Below are positions 34,895 through 43,536 of a stretch of 64,000 nucleotides of DNA, in pieces; positions within the stretch are counted from its first letter, which is position 1; the number at the start of each line of letters is the position of its first letter. Origin of the DNA: Thalassobacillus sp. CUG 92003 (GTDB taxonomy: Bacteria; Bacillota; Bacilli; Bacillales; Halobacillaceae). The translations under genes and the position numbers were made by a program. The stretch lies in assembly GCF_013618635.1 (NCBI RefSeq), contig NZ_JABLSJ010000002.1:124001-188000 (forward strand). The letters run 5' to 3'. The notes below the pieces were generated by a model. The model ran no database searches, had not been told where the DNA came from, and saw only the letters and a program-made list of their open reading frames with translations.

Positions 34895-34963
34895 TCAACT
34901 GCTCGCCACTTCAGTTCAACTTTTCCTATTTTTCGCTCATATTTGCGTCATTTCTTTGCAACT
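34895..34963. repeat. Degenerate phased motif series (TCAAC/GCAAC)
   Basis: TCAACT (34895), TCAACT (34916), GCTCAT (about 34935) and GCAACT (34959) lie at roughly 20-22-bp steps, resembling a worn version of the AAGCAAC arrays at 13261 and 54121. It lies in the 426-bp gap before the ectoine operon. The remainder of that gap holds a candidate promoter and no gene. Confidence 0.4.
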
Positions 34964-35168
34964 TCCCGCCATTAAAGCGTTTTGATAAATATTAACCGAA
35001 GTTAATAAATATAAAATTAGTCGAACTCTCTACTATCTTGTCCGACGAAATTGGGTGAGGGTCCAGGTAGATGAGCACATGGTATAAACCCTTGTAAAAC
35101 CTGATGAGAACAAGCTTTCATACACAATTGTATAAAGAGTCCAAGAAAAAGTTCATACAGTTTAGACA

Positions 35169-35197
35169 TTACATTTGAGCCGATTCTTGAATACAAT
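35169..35197 (+). promoter_or_regulatory. Candidate promoter of the ectoine operon
   Basis: TTACAT (35169-35174) and TACAAT (35192-35197), spacing 17 bp, end 51 bp before the eutD ATG. Confidence 0.45.
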
Positions 35198-35248
35198 GAA
35201 CGTAAGAAATGTTTAAATATTCAGTTATCGTGAAGAGGGGGGAAAACT

Positions 35249-36457
35249 ATGGTGCTTCCGTTTGATATTTTGGAATATCATGAACGTTTAAAGGCAACGA
35301 AGCAGCGTATGGAAGAAAAAGGGATAGAAGTCCTGCTGATCACGGATCCGGCCAATATGAATTATTTATCCGGGTATGATGCATGGTCATTTTATGTGCA
35401 CCAAATGTTAGTTGTGATCATTGATGAACCTCAGCCTTTATGGATAGGACGTTTTCAGGATACGAACGGTGCGAAAGTGACGACGTGGATCTATGATGAA
35501 AACGTGATCGGTTACCCCGACTATTATGTGCAATCGGCTGTGTATCACCCGATGGACTTCATTGCTGATATTCTGAAGCAAATTGGTCAAGGCAATCGGA
35601 ACGTTGGGGTGGAGATGGACAATTACTACTTCTCTGCTATGGCGTATGAACGTTTGAAACAACACTTGCCGAACGCCGCGTTTAAAGATGCAAGTGCTCT
35701 GGTGAATGGTGTTCGGATCATAAAGTCTGATCAAGAGATTGAATATATGAGACGGGCGGCGCGTATTGCGGAACAGGCAATGGTAAAAGGTGTGGAAAGC
35801 ATTTGCATTGGCGGCCGTGAATGCGATACGGCAGCGGAAATCTATTACCAGATGGTTAAAGGCACGCCGGAATACGGCGGCGATTACCCATCGATTGTGC
35901 CGTTATTGCCATCAGGCGAAAACACGTCGACCCCGCATTTAACCTGGACCGAACGCGCTTTTCTTGAAGGCGACGCTGTCATTGTTGAGCTAGCCGGCTG
36001 CTATAAGCGTTATCATGTTCCGTTAGCTCGTACCGTTTCGGTCGGTCAACCGTCCGAACAGTTGCAATCGATTACGCCAATTGTCGTGGAAGGCCTTCAG
36101 GATGTGTTATCGTCCGTTAAACCAGGCATGACATGCGGAGAGATGGAAGAAGTTTGGCGCAACAGTATTAAAAAACACGGGATTGAAAAAGAATCGAGGT
36201 TGGGCTATTCTGTCGGATTGAACTATCCACCGGACTGGGGCGAACACACCGCTAGTATCCGTATGGGCGATTCAACGGTTCTGCAGCCGAACATGACGTT
36301 TCATCTTATCCCGGGTCTCTGGTTTGATAACTATGGCATTGAAATCAGCGAGACGTTCCGCGTTACGGAGACAGGAGCTGAACTGTTCACGCAATACCCT
36401 CAGGATCTCATCGTGCGCGATCCATTGAATATCAGTCCAAGCGATAAGATCAGTTAG
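35249..36457 (+). CDS. eutD: Ectoine hydrolase EutD/DoeA
   Basis: A 402-residue protein of the M24 (creatinase/Xaa-Pro peptidase) fold that strongly resembles DoeA of Halomonas: the N-terminal segment around NMNYLSGYDAWSFYVHQ, IGVEMDNYYFS-like strand, GGDYPSIVPLLPSGE and the C-terminal GLNYPPDWGE. DoeA opens the ectoine ring to N-acetyl-2,4-diaminobutyrate; the same enzyme can act on hydroxyectoine. The dinuclear-metal residues of true peptidases are largely absent, as expected for this group. It is the first gene of a six-gene operon with short or overlapping junctions. Ribosome site AGAGGGGGG. Confidence 0.93.
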   Translation: MVLPFDILEYHERLKATKQRMEEKGIEVLLITDPANMNYLSGYDAWSFYVHQMLVVIIDEPQPLWIGRFQDTNGAKVTTWIYDENVIGYPDYYVQSAVYHPMDFIADILKQIGQGNRNVGVEMDNYYFSAMAYERLKQHLPNAAFKDASALVNGVRIIKSDQEIEYMRRAARIAEQAMVKGVESICIGGRECDTAAEIYYQMVKGTPEYGGDYPSIVPLLPSGENTSTPHLTWTERAFLEGDAVIVELAGCYKRYHVPLARTVSVGQPSEQLQSITPIVVEGLQDVLSSVKPGMTCGEMEEVWRNSIKKHGIEKESRLGYSVGLNYPPDWGEHTASIRMGDSTVLQPNMTFHLIPGLWFDNYGIEISETFRVTETGAELFTQYPQDLIVRDPLNISPSDKIS

Positions 36458-36471
36458 GAGGTGTCCGACCC

Positions 36472-37428
36472 ATGAAGGTCGTAACACGAGAGGAGCTTGA
36501 ACGCGTTATTCACATTGAACCCGACATGATCGAAGTCGTGGAAGGCGCATTCAATGCACTTGTCAACAGAACGGTGTGGATGCCGCCGATCATGCGGATC
36601 GATGTTCCTGAAAATAACGGCGAAGTCGATATAAAATCAGCCTATATCTCAGGCTATGACAGCTTTGCGATAAAAATATCATCAGGCTTTTTCAACAATC
36701 CCCAAATCGGTCTTCCCAGTGCGAATGGACTGATGATGCTGTTGAGCTCGGAAACAGGCGTCCCCCAAGCCATCCTGGCTGATAACGGATATTTAACCGA
36801 CATGCGGACAGCAGCGGCCGGAGCGATTGCCGCTAAATATTTATCCCGATCTGATAGTAAAGTTGCCGGTATTATCGGAACGGGAGCACAAGCGAAGTAC
36901 CAATTGATCGCATTGACGCAGGTACGGGAGATTGACCGCGTCATCGTGTATGGACGCAGAAGTGAAAAAGCAAACCAGTATAAAGTTGAAATCGAAGAAG
37001 AACTCGGCTTATCAGTCGAAGTGGCCGACGATATAAAGCAGGTTGTTACGAACAGCGATATTGTGGTGACCACGACGCCTGCAACCGAGCCCCTTATCCA
37101 GGCAGATTGGCTTCATCCCGGCCTCCATATCACAGCAATGGGATCCGATGCAGAGCATAAACAAGAACTTGATGCTCGCGTGTTAGAGACTGCTGATCTC
37201 GTTGTATGTGATGTGAAAAGTCAAGCTGAAACATTAGGGGAATTACGGAGCTGCACTAGTCCAGACGTGCACGAACGCGTTCTGGAGCTAGGCGAGATTA
37301 CGAGCGGACAGAAACAGGGCAGGACAGATGATCAACAGGTGACGGTCTGTGATTTGACCGGCACGGGCGTGCAAGATACCGCAATTGCAAGGCATGCTGA
37401 TCAACTGCTCACATCAACTAACCAATAA
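36472..37428 (+). CDS. eutC: Ectoine utilization protein EutC (ornithine cyclodeaminase/mu-crystallin fold)
   Basis: A 318-residue NAD(P)-binding protein with VWMPPIMRIDV, the substrate loop KISSGFFNNP, LTDMRTAAAGAIAAKYL, and the Rossmann motif GIIGTGAQA. These match EutC rather than ornithine cyclodeaminase proper. EutC is thought to act with EutB on hydroxyectoine-derived intermediates. It starts 14 bp after eutD with a TAGGAGGTG ribosome site. eutB itself lies about 8 kb upstream of this operon. Confidence 0.88.
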   Translation: MKVVTREELERVIHIEPDMIEVVEGAFNALVNRTVWMPPIMRIDVPENNGEVDIKSAYISGYDSFAIKISSGFFNNPQIGLPSANGLMMLLSSETGVPQAILADNGYLTDMRTAAAGAIAAKYLSRSDSKVAGIIGTGAQAKYQLIALTQVREIDRVIVYGRRSEKANQYKVEIEEELGLSVEVADDIKQVVTNSDIVVTTTPATEPLIQADWLHPGLHITAMGSDAEHKQELDARVLETADLVVCDVKSQAETLGELRSCTSPDVHERVLELGEITSGQKQGRTDDQQVTVCDLTGTGVQDTAIARHADQLLTSTNQ

Positions 37429-37441
37429 GGAGGAATCAGTG

Positions 37442-38644
37442 ATGAAAAATGCAAAATTCAGTACACGTTCAATTTGGGGCGGCGAAAAAGATTCGCTTGC
37501 TTTCGGGGCTACACAAGTACCTGTGGTGCATAGCGTGTCTTACGGATATGACGACATGGATGACTGGTATGAAGTCGCTATTGGAAATAAAGAAGGCCAT
37601 ATTTATGGACGGAATACAAACCCAACGGTGCAGGCGTTTGAAGAAAAAATAAAAATCCTTGAGGATGCCGAAGCGGCAACAAGTTTTTCCACAGGGATGG
37701 CCGCCATCAGCAACACGTTAGGGACATTTCTATATCCTGGTGACCGTGTGATTTCCATTAAGGACACTTACGGCGGCACCAATAAAATTTTCACTGAATT
37801 TCTACCGAAGCAGCAAGTCGAGGTCGTCCTTTGTGAAACAGGCGATCATGAAGCAATTGAAGCTGAGGTAGCTAAAGGGTGTAAGGTGCTTTATTTGGAA
37901 AGCCCTACGAACCCAACGGTCAAAATTACAGATATCGAGCGTATGGCAAAGGCCGGAAAAGCGGTGGGTGCGCTTGTCATTGTCGACAACACGTTTGCTA
38001 CGCCCGTCAATCAAAACCCGCTTGAACTAGGCGCAGATCTTGTCATTCACAGTGCAACGAAATTTCTCGGCGGTCATGCAGATGCCCTGGGCGGCGCGCT
38101 TTGCGGCTCTAAAAAGCTCGTTGAAGCTGTTTATCATTACCGGGAAATCAACGGGGCCACGATGGATCCGATGGCGGCCTACCTGCTGCTGAGAGGAATG
38201 AAAACGCTGAAACTGCGCGTGGATAAGCAAAACGAAAATGCCATGGCGATAGCTCAATACTTGAAAACTTTTGAAATCGTGGATGACGTCTTTTACCCAG
38301 GTCTTGAAGAACATCCGGGACATGAGATAGCCAAACAACAAATGAGTAACTTCGGAGGTATGCTCAGCTTTTCAGTAAAAGGCGGTGTGGAAACCGTTCG
38401 TCACTTGCTGCCAAAACTCCGCTTTGCCAATCGTGCTGCCAACCTTGGTTCGGTGGAAACGATCGTCGGTCCATCAAGAACGACGAGCCACGTTGAATGT
38501 ACACCGGAAGAACGAGCAGCGATGGGGATTCCGGAAAGTTTAATCCGCTATTCAGCTGGCATCGAAGACATTGACGATTTAAAACAGGATCTTTACCAGG
38601 CGTTCCACGCAGTATCAGAAGAAGTGGCAACGATTAATAGCTAA
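37442..38644 (+). CDS. Cystathionine gamma-synthase/lyase-family PLP enzyme
   Basis: A 400-residue PLP protein of the Cys/Met metabolism (gamma) family. It has YGRNTNPT (55-62), FSTGMAAIS (82-90), the Schiff-base Lys207 in HSATKFLGGHAD, and SLGSVETI-like SLG replaced by NLGSVETIVGPSRT. Members do gamma-replacement or elimination on homoserine esters, cystathionine or methionine. Inside an ectoine operon that also has homoserine dehydrogenase and lacks a transaminase, it may process a four-carbon amino acid such as diaminobutyrate or a homoserine derivative. That is inference. The ATG at 37442 is 8 bp from AAGGAGG; the longer frame from 37385 overlaps eutC. Confidence 0.88.
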   Translation: MKNAKFSTRSIWGGEKDSLAFGATQVPVVHSVSYGYDDMDDWYEVAIGNKEGHIYGRNTNPTVQAFEEKIKILEDAEAATSFSTGMAAISNTLGTFLYPGDRVISIKDTYGGTNKIFTEFLPKQQVEVVLCETGDHEAIEAEVAKGCKVLYLESPTNPTVKITDIERMAKAGKAVGALVIVDNTFATPVNQNPLELGADLVIHSATKFLGGHADALGGALCGSKKLVEAVYHYREINGATMDPMAAYLLLRGMKTLKLRVDKQNENAMAIAQYLKTFEIVDDVFYPGLEEHPGHEIAKQQMSNFGGMLSFSVKGGVETVRHLLPKLRFANRAANLGSVETIVGPSRTTSHVECTPEERAAMGIPESLIRYSAGIEDIDDLKQDLYQAFHAVSEEVATINS

Positions 38645-38661
38645 GAGAGGAGGGGTTCCTC

Positions 38662-39885
38662 TTGCATACACCAACGTATGATTTATCCCAACGCGCTCAA
38701 CTTATACAATCCGACTTGGTTCAATGGCGGCGGCACATTCATCGTTATCCGGAGCTGAGTTTTCAAGAACGGCAAACGAGTTTGTATATCAAGCAAGTCC
38801 TTGAATCGATCGGCTCGTTAGATATTGAAACGGACATCGCCGGCACCGGCATCATCGCGACGTTGCGAGCCGGCGAGGGTCCTGTCATAGGGCTTCGTGC
38901 TGACATGGATGCCCTTCCTATTCAAGAAGAGAACGAAACCGATTATCGATCACAACATCCCGGTGTTATGCATGCCTGCGGCCACGATGCCCACGTAGCT
39001 ATTCTGCTGGGTGCAGCAAAGCTCTTAACAGAAGATGCCAGGGCAGGTGCATTCACCGGGACGATCAAATTCATTTTTCAGCCTGCTGAAGAAGCTGGTG
39101 ATAAAGAGGGTAAAACGGGTGCTGTGCACATGTTAGAATCTGGCCGTCTTGATGATGTGGAAACGGCCATTGCGCTTCATATGTGTCCGTGGCAGCGAAC
39201 AGGTGATATGCAAATCCATGACGGTCCGAGTATGGCGAACGTCGACAACTTCTCCCTCGTCATTAAAGGCTCAGGCGGTCACGGCGGTTACCCTCATATG
39301 GGAACGGACCCCATTTGGATCAGCAGTTATGTGCTTCAGGGGCTATACAGCCTGATGAATCGCAAGGTCGATCCCATGGAAGTCGGCGTACTGAGTGTCG
39401 GTGAAATACATGGCGGTTTGACCTCGAATGTCATCCCCGATTCTGTGACCATCAGCGGCACCATGCGCTCATACACGCCTGAAGTGAGAGCGCAGATCAC
39501 TCAGGAACTGCAAACCATGGCCGGTATGATTACCTCATTGGGAGGCACGTACGAACTGGATATTGAACACGGAGAGCCGGCCCTTTTCAATCACCCCAAG
39601 GTAAACACGGTGATCCGGAACGCCGCGAGCTCCCTCTATCCAGATAGCCGTTTTATTGAAGAAGCATTTGGAATGGGTGGAGAAGATTTCGGTCATATGA
39701 CCACCCGCATGACTGGAGCCATGTTCTTTCTTGGCTGCAACAATAGTTCAAGCGATATGAAGCGATTGCATACCTCGACGTTTGATATAGATGAAAACGT
39801 CCTGCCGATGGGTACAGCAATCCTGGCAGACTGCGCTACTCGCTTGCTGCCATCAAAAGTGAAATTGGGAGGGGAGATGGAATGA
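38662..39885 (+). CDS. M20-family amidohydrolase, probable N-acetyl-diaminobutyrate deacetylase
   Basis: A 407-residue metallo-amidohydrolase of the hippurate-hydrolase/N-acyl-amino-acid type: RRHIHRYPELSF, LRADMDALPI, MHACGHDAHVA, FQPAEEAG and GMGGEDFGHM supply the metal and catalytic residues. In this operon it is the natural candidate to deacetylate the N-acetyl-diaminobutyrate made by EutD, replacing the AstE-type DoeB/EutE enzyme found in proteobacterial clusters. The start is TTG at 38662 after GAGAGGAGGGG. Its stop overlaps the next start by 4 bp. Confidence 0.88.
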   Translation: MHTPTYDLSQRAQLIQSDLVQWRRHIHRYPELSFQERQTSLYIKQVLESIGSLDIETDIAGTGIIATLRAGEGPVIGLRADMDALPIQEENETDYRSQHPGVMHACGHDAHVAILLGAAKLLTEDARAGAFTGTIKFIFQPAEEAGDKEGKTGAVHMLESGRLDDVETAIALHMCPWQRTGDMQIHDGPSMANVDNFSLVIKGSGGHGGYPHMGTDPIWISSYVLQGLYSLMNRKVDPMEVGVLSVGEIHGGLTSNVIPDSVTISGTMRSYTPEVRAQITQELQTMAGMITSLGGTYELDIEHGEPALFNHPKVNTVIRNAASSLYPDSRFIEEAFGMGGEDFGHMTTRMTGAMFFLGCNNSSSDMKRLHTSTFDIDENVLPMGTAILADCATRLLPSKVKLGGEME

Positions 39886-40934
39886 GCACTAAAATAGCTT
39901 TCATTGGGTTCGGCGGAGTCGGGCAGGCGCTCGCAGAACTGCTTGTCACGCGACAGATCGAACTCAATGCCAGCCATGGACTTGATGCTGAAATTGTAGC
40001 CGTATCGGATGTAATGAAAGGAGCGGTCTACCATCCAGATGGATTGAACGTAACAAAGCTCTTGGATGTGGTGCGCGAAACGGGAAGTGTTGAAGAATAC
40101 CCGGACCAGCCTGGTTTGATCAAAGGCTGGGATAGCCTGAAAACGATCAAAGAAAGCAACGCCGATATGATTGTGGAAGTGACGTTTACGGACGTGAACA
40201 CGGGAGAACCAGCCATCACACATTGTCGAACGGCATTCGAAAATCGCAAAAGTGTGATTACGACCAACAAAGGGCCGATTGCTCTTGCCTATCATGAGTT
40301 AGCTGATTTAGCAGATAAAATGGGCGTCTACTGGGGATTCGAAGGAACTGTCATGAGCGGGACGCCTGCCCTCAGAATGCCGATGGAGACGCTTGCCGGC
40401 AATGACATCACGGAAATAAAGGGAATTCTGAACGGCACGACCAACTATATTCTAACCGAAATGGAAAAAGGGCAATCGTACGAAGCATCACTTGATAAAG
40501 CTAAGCAGCTTGGCTATGCCGAAGCGGACCCTACGAGCGATGTAGAAGGATTCGATGCACGGTATAAGGCCGTCATTTTGGCAAATTATATTATGAAAGC
40601 GCCTTTATCTTCGAGCGATGTCACGTGTAAAGGGATTACTGAATTAACGGGAGACATGGTCAACGAAGCCTTGCAGAATAATAAGAAATGGCGTCTGCTC
40701 GCCAGAATCACAAAACAGGACGGTGAAGTGAAAGCTTCTGTTCAGCCCGAGCTTTTGGATGCGGATGATCCACTGGCCGGAGTGGCGGGAGCAACCAACG
40801 CCATCATGTATGAATGTGACTTGGCAGGCCCGATCATGCTGACAGGGGCTGGCGCCGGTTTAACCGAAACAGGATACTCTCTCTTGATTGATCTGATTCA
40901 CTATCAAAAGCAAGTTAAGCTTGCCAAAATTTGA
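39882..40934 (+). CDS. Homoserine dehydrogenase (catabolic operon paralogue)
   Basis: A 350-residue homoserine dehydrogenase with the N-terminal Rossmann motif GFGGVGQA, TTNKGPIA, and the catalytic-domain signatures GILNGTTNYILTEM and AEADPTSDVEGFDARYKAVILA. The C-terminal ACT regulatory domain of many biosynthetic enzymes is absent. It interconverts aspartate semialdehyde and homoserine. Aspartate semialdehyde is the expected end of diaminobutyrate transamination, so here it may drain or replace that branch, or act on a hydroxylated analogue. No threonine-pathway genes accompany it. Confidence 0.9.
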   Translation: MSTKIAFIGFGGVGQALAELLVTRQIELNASHGLDAEIVAVSDVMKGAVYHPDGLNVTKLLDVVRETGSVEEYPDQPGLIKGWDSLKTIKESNADMIVEVTFTDVNTGEPAITHCRTAFENRKSVITTNKGPIALAYHELADLADKMGVYWGFEGTVMSGTPALRMPMETLAGNDITEIKGILNGTTNYILTEMEKGQSYEASLDKAKQLGYAEADPTSDVEGFDARYKAVILANYIMKAPLSSSDVTCKGITELTGDMVNEALQNNKKWRLLARITKQDGEVKASVQPELLDADDPLAGVAGATNAIMYECDLAGPIMLTGAGAGLTETGYSLLIDLIHYQKQVKLAKI

Positions 40935-40949
40935 GGAGGGTGGTGCACA

Positions 40950-42398
40950 ATGCAAACAAAAGTGAAAGCTGTTAAGATGCTGGTCGCTGGAAAATGGGTA
41001 CAGACTGAGCGTACCTTTGAGGTGAAGAATCCTCAGGACAATCAGCCGATCGCTGCGGTGCCGTCGGCGTCAAAAGAGGATATGCTGCAAGCGATTCAAA
41101 AGGCGGACAACGCTTATCAAACAACCCAAGTTTGGCCGACTCATGAGCGGATGACCATTTTAAACAAAGCAGCTGACTATATTCAACGTCACTCTGAATA
41201 CTATGCCGAGACCATAGCTTCTGAAGCGAGTAAAACCATCAATGAAGCACGCGGTGAAGTGAAGCGGACCATTCAAACGATTCAAATCAGTGCTGAAGAA
41301 GCAAGGCGGATCAATGGCGAGACCATTAACTTCGACCAGAACGAAGGCAGTGAAAACAGAGTCGGTTACAGTTATCGTTTTCCGATTGGCGTAGTAGGCG
41401 CGATCACACCGTTTAACGATCCGCTTAATCTCGTCGCCCATAAAGTTGGGCCGGCGATTGCAGCTGGAAACGCGATTGTACTGAAACCTGCATCTGTCAC
41501 CCCGTTGAGCGCCCTTCTCCTTGCTGAAGCTTTTGACCATGCCGGTTTGCCGGAAGGATTTCTTTCGGTGGTTACAGGCTCAGGCCGGGAAATTGGGGAA
41601 ACGTTGGTCACCCATCCCGATGTAAAAATGATTTCGTTTACCGGCGGACCAAATGCCGGCGATCACATCGCGCGTCAGGCCGGTCCGAAGAAAATCAATA
41701 TGGAACTCGGCTCCAATTCGCCTGTGATCGTGTTGAATGACGCCGACTTGCACGATGCCGTCCAATCCTGCGTGTCTGGCGGATTCGCGGCAGCTGGGCA
41801 AAATTGCATCGGCGTGCAGCGCATTTACGTTGAGAAGGATAGTTACAAAAAGTTCTTGGATACGTTCCTCAATCGAACTGAAGAGTTGAATGTCGGCGAT
41901 AAAATGGATGAACTGACAGACATGGGACCATTGATCAACGAACAAGAAGCTAAGCGAGTTGAAGAATGGGTCAATGAAGCTGTTGCAGGTGGAGCGACAG
42001 TCCAAATCGGCGGAAAGCGCGAAGGCACTTATTATTATCCTACCGTCCTAACAGATGTACCAGACGATGCTAAAATTGCGAAAGAAGAAATTTTCGGTCC
42101 GGTGGTATTGATTTATTCGGTCGATGATATCTACCAGGCTGTCGAACGTTCCAATGATGTCGACTACGGCTTACACGCCGGTGTATTCACCTCCAACATC
42201 AACCACGCCTTCTACGCAGTGAAAAGCTTGAATGTCGGCGGTGTCATGGTCAATGACAGCAGTGATTATCGTATCGATGCGATGCCTTTCGGAGGCGTAA
42301 AAGGCTCCGGTATCGGCCGGGAAGGTGTCCGCTCAGCCATTGAAGCGATGACCGAAGAAAAAGTAGTCTGCTTCCGATTGCAGGAACATTTGTTATAA
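40950..42398 (+). CDS. Aldehyde dehydrogenase, probable DoeC-type aspartate-semialdehyde dehydrogenase
   Basis: A 482-residue ALDH with ITPFNDPLNL, MELGSNSPVIV and the catalytic Cys in AAGQNCIGVQR. As last gene of the ectoine operon it is placed to oxidise aspartate semialdehyde to aspartate, the role of the unrelated-substrate ALDH DoeC in Halomonas. The protein is related to the ALDH at 14815, including the C-terminal PFGGVKGSGIGREGV pattern. It is followed by a long terminator hairpin. Confidence 0.85.
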   Translation: MQTKVKAVKMLVAGKWVQTERTFEVKNPQDNQPIAAVPSASKEDMLQAIQKADNAYQTTQVWPTHERMTILNKAADYIQRHSEYYAETIASEASKTINEARGEVKRTIQTIQISAEEARRINGETINFDQNEGSENRVGYSYRFPIGVVGAITPFNDPLNLVAHKVGPAIAAGNAIVLKPASVTPLSALLLAEAFDHAGLPEGFLSVVTGSGREIGETLVTHPDVKMISFTGGPNAGDHIARQAGPKKINMELGSNSPVIVLNDADLHDAVQSCVSGGFAAAGQNCIGVQRIYVEKDSYKKFLDTFLNRTEELNVGDKMDELTDMGPLINEQEAKRVEEWVNEAVAGGATVQIGGKREGTYYYPTVLTDVPDDAKIAKEEIFGPVVLIYSVDDIYQAVERSNDVDYGLHAGVFTSNINHAFYAVKSLNVGGVMVNDSSDYRIDAMPFGGVKGSGIGREGVRSAIEAMTEEKVVCFRLQEHLL

Positions 42399-42426
42399 AG
42401 TATTGAGGTTTGGACAAAAACTAAAT

Positions 42427-42478
42427 AAAACACAAAAATTCCGAACATTTCGCTGAAGGTTCGGAATTTTTGTGTTTT
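42427..42478 (+). terminator. Long terminator hairpin with TTTCGCTGAA loop (copy 2)
   Basis: A 20-bp perfect stem (42427-42446 / 42459-42478), whose inner arm is TTCCGAAC/GTTCGGAA, closes on ATTTCGCTGAAG. Related in sequence to the hairpins at 13107 and 44295. It ends the ectoine operon. Confidence 0.9.
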
Positions 42479-42502
42479 AGGAAGGTGTTTAATGACCGCT
42501 CC

Positions 42503-42616
42503 GTCAAAACACTTCGCTTTCCACGGGCACGGCCTAAGCTTCCTCGAAAAGCAAAGAACGCTTTTCTGCGGGATCTTCGGCTCGCGCTTTTCCCGTAGGA
42601 GTCTACGTGTTTTGAC
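42503..42616. repeat. Dispersed palindromic repeat, copy A (114 bp)
   Basis: Ends are a perfect 10-bp inverted repeat, GTCAAAACAC (42503-42512) / GTGTTTTGAC (42607-42616). The inner part carries CGCTTTCCACGGGCA, AGCTTCCTC, TGCGGGATCT and CCCGTAGGAGTCTACG, a core shared in inverse orientation with the element at 49385. No ORF. It occupies the middle of the gap between the ectoine operon and the glycosylase gene. Confidence 0.75.
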
Positions 42617-42793
42617 TACGCTCATGAACATTGTTGAAATGAGGTCCATTTTCAATGTTCGTTTTTAAAAACCCTTTTGCTTATGTGCCATTCTCATTTT
42701 GTTGGGAGAGAGGGGAAGTGCTTGCACGTTTTCTTTCGTGTTGAAAGGGTACACTAATGCTGCCAATTATCATGTTTCTAAGAGGTGAAGGTC

Positions 42794-43390
42794 ATGTCCG
42801 CAAAGCAATTGGATTATGCTTTTTTTGAAAATGAATCTACGCTGCAGCTGGCACAGGATTTACTGGGAAAACGACTCGTGAAAGAGACGCCTGAAGGGAC
42901 AGCATCCGGCTGGATTGTGGAAACGGAAGCGTATGCAGGGCCGCTCGATCGCGCAGCGCACAGCTTTGGCAATCGACGAACGAAGCGCACAGAGGTCATG
43001 TTCGGCCCGCCCGGTTACGTTTATACTTACGAAATGCACACGCATTGTTTAGTCAACGTGGTGAGCTGCAAGGTGGATTGTCCTGAAGCCATATTGATTC
43101 GAGCCGTTGAGCCTTGTGACGGCATCGAGCTGATGTATCAACGTCGCGGGCAACAAAAAAAAGAGCAGGAATTAACGAACGGGCCAGGCAAACTGACGAA
43201 AGCGCTCGGCATCGACAAAACGGATTATGGACGTCCGTTTTTTGAATCGCCGTTGTATATTGCACATGGATTCACACCAGATGCTGTCAGCAGTGGTCCT
43301 CGTGTTGGCATAGACAATAGCGGTGAGGCCAGAGACTATCCGTGGCGATTTTATTTGCCAGATCACCGTTTCGTATCAAAGGGACGGTAA
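42794..43390 (+). CDS. 3-methyladenine DNA glycosylase (AAG/MPG family)
   Basis: A 198-residue alkyladenine DNA glycosylase with GWIVETEAY (catalytic Glu), HSFGNRRTKRTEVMFGPPGYVY, and NGPGKLTKALGI. It excises alkylated purines such as 3-methyladenine and hypoxanthine in base-excision repair. The ATG at 42794 is 6 bp from AGAGGTG, while the GTG at 42785 overlaps that site. Confidence 0.93.
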   Translation: MSAKQLDYAFFENESTLQLAQDLLGKRLVKETPEGTASGWIVETEAYAGPLDRAAHSFGNRRTKRTEVMFGPPGYVYTYEMHTHCLVNVVSCKVDCPEAILIRAVEPCDGIELMYQRRGQQKKEQELTNGPGKLTKALGIDKTDYGRPFFESPLYIAHGFTPDAVSSGPRVGIDNSGEARDYPWRFYLPDHRFVSKGR

Positions 43391-43482
43391 CGTTGCCAGG
43401 ATTTACATGACCTGAGAAGACCGTCTAACAGCGCCTCCGCTTTATCACCAATATTTACCCACCTCCGACTCGGATAAAAAAA

Positions 43483-43518
43483 TGAAGCAAGCAAATATTA
43501 TAAACGCTTCAGTTTTTT
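43483..43518 (+). terminator. Weak terminator candidate
   Basis: TGAAGC (43483-43488) / GCTTCA (43506-43511) followed by GTTTTTTAT; a 6-bp stem with a 17-nt loop just before the CAP-protein ribosome site. Confidence 0.35.
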
Positions 43519-43536
43519 ATAAGAGGAGGTGACATT

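Noticed and set aside
35249-36457. Xaa-Pro dipeptidase
   Set aside because: The sequence has the DoeA-specific segments and lacks most dinuclear-metal residues; the neighbour is EutC.
42503-42616. Insertion sequence remnant
   Set aside because: There is no transposase frame, and terminal arms differ from those of the second copy.
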